A stretch of DNA of 14,712 nucleotides from Bdellovibrionales bacterium (GTDB lineage: Bacteria > Bdellovibrionota > Bdellovibrionia > Bdellovibrionales > JAMPXM01). Of this stretch, positions 7,111 through 12,565 are shown piece after piece. The stretch covers positions 1-14,712 of the forward strand of contig SXSP01000480.1 in the NCBI GenBank assembly GCA_005792225.1, given 5' to 3'. The position numbers and the translations under genes are program-made. The notes beneath the pieces are model-generated. The model did not search any database. It had not been told where the DNA came from and worked only from the letters and a program-made list of their open reading frames with translations. How positions within the stretch are numbered: position 1 is the first letter of the stretch; the number at the start of each line of letters is the position of its first letter.

Positions 7111-8616
7111 TTACTCGTTCGTATAATCGCGAACGTTGATCCCGTATTTCTTGATTTTGCGAAGCAGCGTGTTCTTCGGGATGTTCGCTTCGGCAACGGT
7201 CTTGTTGATGCGACCATTATTCGCCTTTAGAGCGCTGATGATGAACTCCTTCTCAGCCTTTTCCTTAAACGCTTCGTAGTCGAGGGCGCTTCCAGAAAAG
7301 CTCAGCTCCGTTTTTTGCGGACTCGTGGGTGAACCCACGGGCGCTACGGCCTCACGAGCTTTCTTGAGAACGTTGTCGGGGAGAGACGCGGCCGTGATGC
7401 GATCTGAGTTCTCAACGATGAAGGAACGTTCGATGACGTTTTCGAGTTCCCGAATATTTCCGGGCCAGCGGTAGGTCTTTAACACCTGCAAAGCTTCATC
7501 GGTGATACCGCGGATGACTCGGCCATGGCTCTTCGAGAAGCGTTTCATGAAGTACTGGACGAGTTCACCGATATCATCGGCGCGTTCGCGAAGCGGTGGA
7601 AGGAAAATCGGCATCACGTTCAAACGGTAAAACAGGTCTTCGCGGAACGTGCCGTCTTCGATCATCTTCTCGAGATTCCGATTGGTCGCCGCGATAATGC
7701 GGGCGTCAGTTTTCACCTCGCGCGAACTTCCTACGGGAGTAAATTTGCGCTCCTGGAGGACGCGCAAGAGTTTCACCTGCATGTCAGGTTTTAATTCCGC
7801 AATCTCGTCGAGGAAAATCGTGCCGTTGTTCGCGAGCTGAAATTTCCCGATTTTGCGCTCGTGGGCGCCCGTGAAGGCGCCCTTCTCGTGGCCGACGAGC
7901 TCGCTCTCCATCAGACTCTCGGGAATCGCACCGCAGTTGATCGAAACCATTGAGCCGTTCTTGCGGGGTGAGTTGAAGTGAATCGCGCGCGCGACGAGTT
8001 CTTTTCCGGTTCCGTTCTCGCCTCGGATCAGGACCGTCGTGTCGACCTTACAAAGTTTATGGATGAGTCCGAAGACATCCCGCATTTTCTGTGAGCTGCC
8101 GACGAATTCGCTCTCGATATCGTCGTCAAAAATCGGATTCGAAATCGCGAGCCGCGAAACCATCTCACGCGCCTCGTTCGCCCGCGAAACGATCTCGATG
8201 AGCTTCTGGGGTTGAACGGGTTTTTCGACGTAATCGTACGCGCCCTCTTTGACCGAGGCGATCGCGTCTTGAACATTCGAATGCGCGGTCATCAAAACGA
8301 CAAACGTGCGGGGGTCGTGTTCCTTGATGGCGCGCAGAGCTTCGATGCCGTTCATTCCTGGCATTCGCACGTCCATCAAAATCAAATCCCAGTCACCGGA
8401 TTTGTATTTTTCAAGAGCTTCGGCGCCGTCGCCGGCTTCATCGATGGTGAACTGGTAATTCGGCATCGAAGTTCGAAGAACCGAAATCACGGACTTACGA
8501 AGTTCGGCCTCGTCGTCGACGATCAACGCCGAAATTTCTTGCGTGATGTCGGTGCCCATACCGCCTTGCAAGGAGCTGGCGAGTCCCGTCGGTAGGCTTG
8601 TGTTCGATGAGTTCAT
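7111..8616 (-). CDS. NtrC-family sigma-54-dependent response regulator
   Basis: A 501-residue three-domain transcription activator. A receiver domain (about 28-150) has acidic pocket D34/D35, phosphoacceptor D82 in LILMDVRMPG, T110 and K132. An AAA+ sigma-54 interaction domain (about 170-400) has Walker A GENGTGKE at 199-206, the intact GAFTGA loop at 246-251, Walker B GTIFLDE ending at D270-E271, and RxDLFYRLNV with PLRER. A Fis-type helix-turn-helix fills about 455-495 (ALKANNGRINKTVAEANIPKNT). The motif before the loop reads ELVGHEKGAFTGA, with V where F is usual. The ATG at 8616 overlaps the kinase stop as ATGA, so the pair is translationally coupled and this is very likely the kinase's partner. 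The open frame extends further upstream, but that part lies within the kinase gene and is not family-like. The target promoters are unknown. Confidence 0.95.
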   Translation of the reverse strand: MNSSNTSLPTGLASSLQGGMGTDITQEISALIVDDEAELRKSVISVLRTSMPNYQFTIDEAGDGAEALEKYKSGDWDLILMDVRMPGMNGIEALRAIKEHDPRTFVVLMTAHSNVQDAIASVKEGAYDYVEKPVQPQKLIEIVSRANEAREMVSRLAISNPIFDDDIESEFVGSSQKMRDVFGLIHKLCKVDTTVLIRGENGTGKELVARAIHFNSPRKNGSMVSINCGAIPESLMESELVGHEKGAFTGAHERKIGKFQLANNGTIFLDEIAELKPDMQVKLLRVLQERKFTPVGSSREVKTDARIIAATNRNLEKMIEDGTFREDLFYRLNVMPIFLPPLRERADDIGELVQYFMKRFSKSHGRVIRGITDEALQVLKTYRWPGNIRELENVIERSFIVENSDRITAASLPDNVLKKAREAVAPVGSPTSPQKTELSFSGSALDYEAFKEKAEKEFIISALKANNGRINKTVAEANIPKNTLLRKIKKYGINVRDYTNE

Positions 8617-10511
8617 CCGTTCGCCCTTTCTTGATCGGTCGATTCTTCCGCGATCGGAATCGAAAACCCGATTCGGGTTCCTTTGTTCGCGGCACTCTCC
8701 AGGAAGACTTTGCCCCCGTGAAGCTCGATGAAATATTTGACGAGGTAAAGGCCGAGACCGGTTCCCTTCGTCTCCATCTGATTGCGTCCGCGCGTGAATT
8801 TTCCCCAAATTTCTTTTTGGTCCTCCGGGTCGATGCCGGGGCCCGTATCTTCGACGACGACAATGACGTTGTCATCTTTTTCCTGCGACGTGATCGTGAC
8901 CGAACCGCCGCTCGGCGTGTACTTGATCGCGTTCTCAGCTAGATTGTGAATGACTTCCTGAATCAGCGTCGTGTCCGCTTCGATCGAGAACATGGGTTCA
9001 AGATTGACCTGAAGCGAGATGCTCTTTTCTTGCGCGAGAGGCATCAAACGGTTCACGACCCTTTCGATATCCTCGTTGATGTCGGTGACTTCTTTTTGAA
9101 TCTGGAAATCTTTGGCTTCGACTTTCGTCACTTGGAGAATGCTTTGGATATACCGATGAAGTTCGTCGCTCGAGCGCCGCAGGCTCTTCAGATCCTGCGC
9201 GATTTCGGGATCACGAGAACTCGCAAGCATTCGGTCGCAGATCGCCTGAATTTTGGCGATCGGCGTTTTCAGATCGTGGCTCATCATGCTGACGAAATTC
9301 GTTTTGAGTTGCTCGATTTCGTTGATGTAGCGTTGCTCTTGTTCCAGACGCCACGTTCTCCGTTCGTTCAGCGCCAGTTGATAACTTAAGAAAACGATGC
9401 ATGTCGCGGTCAACTCGACGAGCGGCGAAAGAACGGGAATCCAGATGTGGGCAATGTCGAAGAACCAAGCGCTGAGGGCGGCCCAAACAATCCCGGCTAA
9501 TATGAAAACCACGAGCGCCACGGACTGGGGATAAGTTGCGAGAACCCAGACTGCACCGGTGAGAACCAAAACGAGGAGGATCAGGTAAACACCGCGGTCG
9601 AGACGCCGAACCGTTTTCTGCGCGATCATGTTGTCGAGAACGTTCGCGATCACCTCGGTGCGGCTCATTCGTCCCACGGGGGTCTGAAGTTGTTCGGGTG
9701 AGCTCCCGAGGCTTCCAATCAAAATCACTTTATCCTTAAACGTGCCGGTGGGCACGCGTCCCTCGATGAGATCGCGCGCGTTGATTACGCGAAACGAGGA
9801 GTCGAGAACGCCACCCGAATAATTGATCAGCATGTTGGAGCGGTAAACTCCGTCGATCCAACGCGAGAGCTCAGGTCGCGCGAGTTCCGAAATGCGCGTG
9901 GCAAGATGAGCCAACCGCGCGTTCGAAGGAAACACTCGGCGGACGGCCCCATCCTCATCAGGCCTGAGGAGCCGAAGGCCCACGTTCGCATTGTCATCCG
10001 CGGCGAAGAGCGGCAGCAAGATGCGGCCGGCACTGTCGAGATCCGCGCTCCAAATAATTCGGTGATCGTAGAAGATGGAGTTCGGAATGGAACCGAGCGA
10101 AGGTGAACGAACGTTTTCGCCGAAAAAGAAAGTCACCCCCACGGCTCTCGGATCATCTCCAAGAACTTTGGTGAGCATCGTGTTCCACGCACGCTGATTC
10201 CAGAAGTAGGCGTCGGTGAAGCTCACGACTTCTTTCAGCGGTCGAAGAACATTTCGCGTCGCCGGGTCGAGTTCGCTCCAGTCTCGCTCGGCCACGTCGA
10301 TCAGGATGATGTTGGACTCCGCCGCACGGGGTCCGCGAATCTTGAGGCGTAAATCAAAATTATTTGTTTCGTCGTTGTGAAGAAGAACGGCTCCGATCAA
10401 CCAGCAAAAGAGGGCGCGCGTCCAGAAGGCTTTCGTCCGCCATATGACGAAGCCGTGATACATCAGGAATTTGCGCAGCTCTTCGAGCCGCCGTGAGATC
10501 AATTGGAGCAT
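8613..10511 (-). CDS. CHASE2-domain sensor histidine kinase
   Basis: A 632-residue membrane sensor kinase, numbered from the ATG at 10511. One helix (about 28-44) precedes a periplasmic CHASE2 domain (about 45-300; FDLRLKIRGPRAAESNIILIDV near its start, FKDKVILIGSLGSSPEQLQTPVG near its end). Three helices follow (about 307-326, 330-351 and 356-381), then a coiled-coil linker. The HisKA box is SMMSHDLKTPIAKI with phospho-acceptor H412. The ATPase domain has NLAENAIKYTP, DTGPGID (555-561), WGKFTRG and GTGLGLYLV. All catalytic boxes look intact and no receiver domain is attached. A TTG at 10529 could extend it by six residues. Neither start has a ribosome site, consistent with the promoter reading given separately. 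The CHASE2 ligand is unknown. Confidence 0.94.
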   Translation of the reverse strand: MLQLISRRLEELRKFLMYHGFVIWRTKAFWTRALFCWLIGAVLLHNDETNNFDLRLKIRGPRAAESNIILIDVAERDWSELDPATRNVLRPLKEVVSFTDAYFWNQRAWNTMLTKVLGDDPRAVGVTFFFGENVRSPSLGSIPNSIFYDHRIIWSADLDSAGRILLPLFAADDNANVGLRLLRPDEDGAVRRVFPSNARLAHLATRISELARPELSRWIDGVYRSNMLINYSGGVLDSSFRVINARDLIEGRVPTGTFKDKVILIGSLGSSPEQLQTPVGRMSRTEVIANVLDNMIAQKTVRRLDRGVYLILLVLVLTGAVWVLATYPQSVALVVFILAGIVWAALSAWFFDIAHIWIPVLSPLVELTATCIVFLSYQLALNERRTWRLEQEQRYINEIEQLKTNFVSMMSHDLKTPIAKIQAICDRMLASSRDPEIAQDLKSLRRSSDELHRYIQSILQVTKVEAKDFQIQKEVTDINEDIERVVNRLMPLAQEKSISLQVNLEPMFSIEADTTLIQEVIHNLAENAIKYTPSGGSVTITSQEKDDNVIVVVEDTGPGIDPEDQKEIWGKFTRGRNQMETKGTGLGLYLVKYFIELHGGKVFLESAANKGTRIGFSIPIAEESTDQERANG

Positions 10512-10519
10512 GGTGACGC

Positions 10520-10548
10520 AATGTAGCAACCGACGGGTGATTGCGCAA
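10520..10548 (-). promoter_or_regulatory. Candidate sigma-70-type promoter of the kinase gene
   Basis: On the minus strand, TTGCGC (10543-10548) and TACATT (10520-10525) are separated by exactly 17 nt. Transcription would begin at about 10511-10514, at or next to the kinase ATG, giving a leaderless or near-leaderless message. This fits the absence of a Shine-Dalgarno sequence there. Both hexamers are imperfect matches, so this is a prediction. Confidence 0.4.
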
Positions 10549-10561
10549 CGTTTGCGAGGGA

Positions 10562-10579
10562 GATTTTTCGCGAAAAATC
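10562..10579. promoter_or_regulatory. Perfect 18-bp palindrome in the divergent kinase/ribF gap
   Basis: GATTTTTCG followed by its exact reverse complement CGAAAAATC makes an uninterrupted 18-bp inverted repeat in the 107-nt gap between two divergently transcribed genes. It is centred about 58 nt upstream of the kinase start and 49 nt upstream of the ribF start. With no loop it is more likely a binding site for a dimeric protein than an RNA hairpin. No regulator can be assigned. Confidence 0.5.
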
Positions 10580-10618
10580 GCGGTGTTTTGCCCTGCCGAT
10601 CTTTGATAGGCTGACCCG

Positions 10619-11596
10619 GTGCAAGTCTACCAAGGTATCCGAAATCTCCCTTCGCCGCTCTCGAGTTCCGTTCTCACGATCGGCAATTTTGACGGCGTTC
10701 ACCTCGGCCACCGTGCGCTCATCGAACGGGTCGTCGCCCGGGCGCAGGAAAAAGGGGTGTCCTCGGCGGTCATGACGTTCGAGCCGCATCCCGTGAAGGT
10801 CCTCTACCCGGATCGTCATCTTCACCGGATTTTTGACCTCGATGATCAATGTCATCAACTCGAGCGACTGGGCGTTGATGTCTTGGTGATTGAACCTTTT
10901 TCACGGGAGTTTTCGCAGCTCGAACCCGAGCGGTATCTTCTCGAATGGATCTACCGGCCGTTCGTTCCCGAAACCCTCATCGTGGGTTACGATTTTAGCT
11001 TCGGTGCCAATCGCCGCGGCTCGATTGATTTCTTGAAAGAACACGCGCCGAATCTGGGTTGTCGCGTGGAAGTCGTGCCCCCGGTGAAGGTCGGCGAGGT
11101 CCTTGTTTCTTCCAGCCGTATTCGGCAGGCGCTCGAGGTGGGTGATGTGTCGCTCGCGAATCAACTTCTCGGCCGATCCTTTTATTTGAAGGGCATCGTG
11201 GAGCGGGGAGCAGGACGGGGGCGCACGATTGGGGTGCCGACCGCTAACCTGCACACGTCAGCGGAAACTTTACCGGCGCGCGGAGTGTACGCAGCTTGGG
11301 CGGAAGTTTGGGGAACTCGATGGAAGGCGGCGGTGAATGTGGGTTGGAACCCAACCTTCGTTTCCGAGAGTGCGGGGCGAGCGTTAAGCGTTGAGGCTCA
11401 CCTCATCGGCTTTGGTCCCAGTCCTGCCGGTTTGATGCCACCGACGTCAGACGCGAGCACGAATCTTTACGGCGAAACCATTAAGCTCGAGTTTGTTCAG
11501 CGGTTGCGGAGCGAGAAGAAATTCGCGTCGCCGGGTGAACTTGTGCAACAGATTCATCTGGACATCGATTCGGCGAGCCGCGCGCTCGAAGGATGA
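10619..11596 (+). CDS. ribF: Bifunctional riboflavin kinase / FAD synthetase RibF
   Basis: RibF converts riboflavin to FMN and then FAD in the cytoplasm. The 325-residue protein has the nucleotidyltransferase domain first (LTIGNFDGVHLGH at 19-31, MTFEPHPVKVL at 52-62, IVGYDFSFGANRRG, and VSSSRIR at 163-169). The kinase domain follows, with GRTIGVPTAN at 201-210, GVYAAWAEV, VGWNPTF and YGETIKLEFVQRLR. Between the expected EAHLIGF and LYGE there is an extra stretch of about 16 residues (GPSPAGLMPPTSDAST). The GTG start fits the usual RibF N-terminus (MQVYQGIRNLP) but has only a weak ribosome site. The stop is just before the next gene. No FMN riboswitch was seen upstream; the gap is too short for one. 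Confidence 0.95.
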   Translation: MQVYQGIRNLPSPLSSSVLTIGNFDGVHLGHRALIERVVARAQEKGVSSAVMTFEPHPVKVLYPDRHLHRIFDLDDQCHQLERLGVDVLVIEPFSREFSQLEPERYLLEWIYRPFVPETLIVGYDFSFGANRRGSIDFLKEHAPNLGCRVEVVPPVKVGEVLVSSSRIRQALEVGDVSLANQLLGRSFYLKGIVERGAGRGRTIGVPTANLHTSAETLPARGVYAAWAEVWGTRWKAAVNVGWNPTFVSESAGRALSVEAHLIGFGPSPAGLMPPTSDASTNLYGETIKLEFVQRLRSEKKFASPGELVQQIHLDIDSASRALEG

Positions 11597-11598
11597 TC

Positions 11599-12459
11599 AT
11601 GAAAAAGATCAAGTGGATCGAAATCTCCGACGTTGAATCCCGCAGCGCTGGCCGGGCGCGCTTTGAAACGCTGTCTTCGCTCTTAAGCGAGAGCGGAGTC
11701 GAAAATGAAATCGTTTTACAGGAGACCACCGGCGAAGATCTTCAAACATCATTGAAGTCAGCGATGGCCGGTTTTGACCAAATTCGAATCAGCGGTTCGA
11801 TTGGATCAAATGTTCTCGAACATTTCGATAATGTGCCTCTCTCCTCCAAGCAAATCGGAGCCGCCGATGCCCTCGTGAAAGCCGATGGAAAATGGTGGCC
11901 AAGGAATTTCTTGTTCGACGGCATTCTTCGCGCCGTCGTCTCCGATGTGAAAAAACTCAATCTCAGTGGCGGCGTTTTTGTCTTCGGCGCGACGACCGAG
12001 GCGAGAGCGGCCATCGGGGCTTTTGCTCGCTTGGGTTACCGCAAGTTCTCGATCAGCGATCCTCGAGAGGACATCGGGCAGACTTTCGTCGAACAACTCA
12101 AGAAGACGCATTTCGAAGTCCAGTTTCAGTTTATCCCGCGGCATATGATCACCCAGCTTCCGAGCGTTCACTCTGCCGGCATCAACACTCTCGTGAGGGG
12201 ACACGATGATGGAGCGCTCGAAGAACTCTTCTACTTCAACTTTTTGGAACCGATGGGAGTCTGGCTCGACCTGGCACTCTTCCCATTAAACGAAGCGCTC
12301 TCGGAAGAAGCGCGCGCCGTCGGCGCTTTCGTCGAGTCTGGGATCAGCGTCGCGGCTCACACGGACGCGCTCTGGGTGGAAGCTTGCTTTCCCAGCTTTG
12401 CACTCGACCGTGAGGCGTACTGCGAGCGCCTTTCGAGTGCTCTCCGCTCGATTAAATAA
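11599..12459 (+). CDS. Divergent shikimate-dehydrogenase (AroE)-like protein
   Basis: A 286-residue protein. The ATG at 11599 is chosen because AAGGA lies 5 nt upstream; an ATG at 11593 overlaps the ribF stop but has no ribosome site. The middle and C-terminal parts follow AroE architecture: IGAADALVKADGKWW resembles the AroE IGAVNTLV block, VFVFGATTEARAAIGAFARLGY (about 126-147) resembles the NADP-binding glycine loop, and WLDLALFPLNEALSEEAR with a following glycine resembles the C-terminal block. The catalytic NTDG motif is replaced by NFLFDG (N103, D107), the usual N-terminal substrate loop is not recognisable, and the segment after NVPLSSK is about 20 residues shorter than in E. coli AroE. 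It may be a non-shikimate enzyme or an inactive relative. The gene sits between ribF and the pilus ATPase gene. Confidence 0.72.
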   Translation: MKKIKWIEISDVESRSAGRARFETLSSLLSESGVENEIVLQETTGEDLQTSLKSAMAGFDQIRISGSIGSNVLEHFDNVPLSSKQIGAADALVKADGKWWPRNFLFDGILRAVVSDVKKLNLSGGVFVFGATTEARAAIGAFARLGYRKFSISDPREDIGQTFVEQLKKTHFEVQFQFIPRHMITQLPSVHSAGINTLVRGHDDGALEELFYFNFLEPMGVWLDLALFPLNEALSEEARAVGAFVESGISVAAHTDALWVEACFPSFALDREAYCERLSSALRSIK

Positions 12460-12565
12460 AGTCGGACTTTCGATCAGTTACACGCGCCCTGGCCAATCGA
12501 TAAACTGTTGTTGAAGAAAACTAAAGACTTATCAGTGCAGTTCTCGATTCGCCAGGAAGGTGAAA
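12460..12565 (+). promoter_or_regulatory. Leader of the pilus ATPase gene with strong ribosome binding site
   Basis: This 106-nt gap opens with a tight inverted repeat AAAGTC-G-GACTTT (12458-12470), which begins on the last bases of the upstream stop codon, and ends with AGGAAGG (12554-12560) five bases before the ATG. An A/T-rich patch at about 12512-12535 could hold a promoter, but I found no hexamer pair with acceptable spacing and no sigma-54 (GG-N10-GC type) element. The gap allows an independent promoter for the pilus gene without proving one. Confidence 0.45.

Noticed and set aside
6548-7126. Plus-strand open frame of about 192 codons opposite the membrane-protein gene
   Set aside because: The translation is highly charged and motif-free, whereas the minus strand gives coherent membrane helices and a well-spaced ribosome site at 7018.
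8617-8808. 64-codon N-terminal extension of the response regulator
   Set aside because: It lies within the kinase coding sequence, is low-complexity and basic, and lacks family similarity. The ATG at 8616 has the ATGA overlap and leads directly into the receiver domain.
10512-10618. FMN riboswitch or sigma-54 promoter upstream of ribF or the kinase
   Set aside because: The gap is only 107 nt, holds no recognisable RFN-element conserved blocks, and shows no GG-N10-GC element in good context on either strand.
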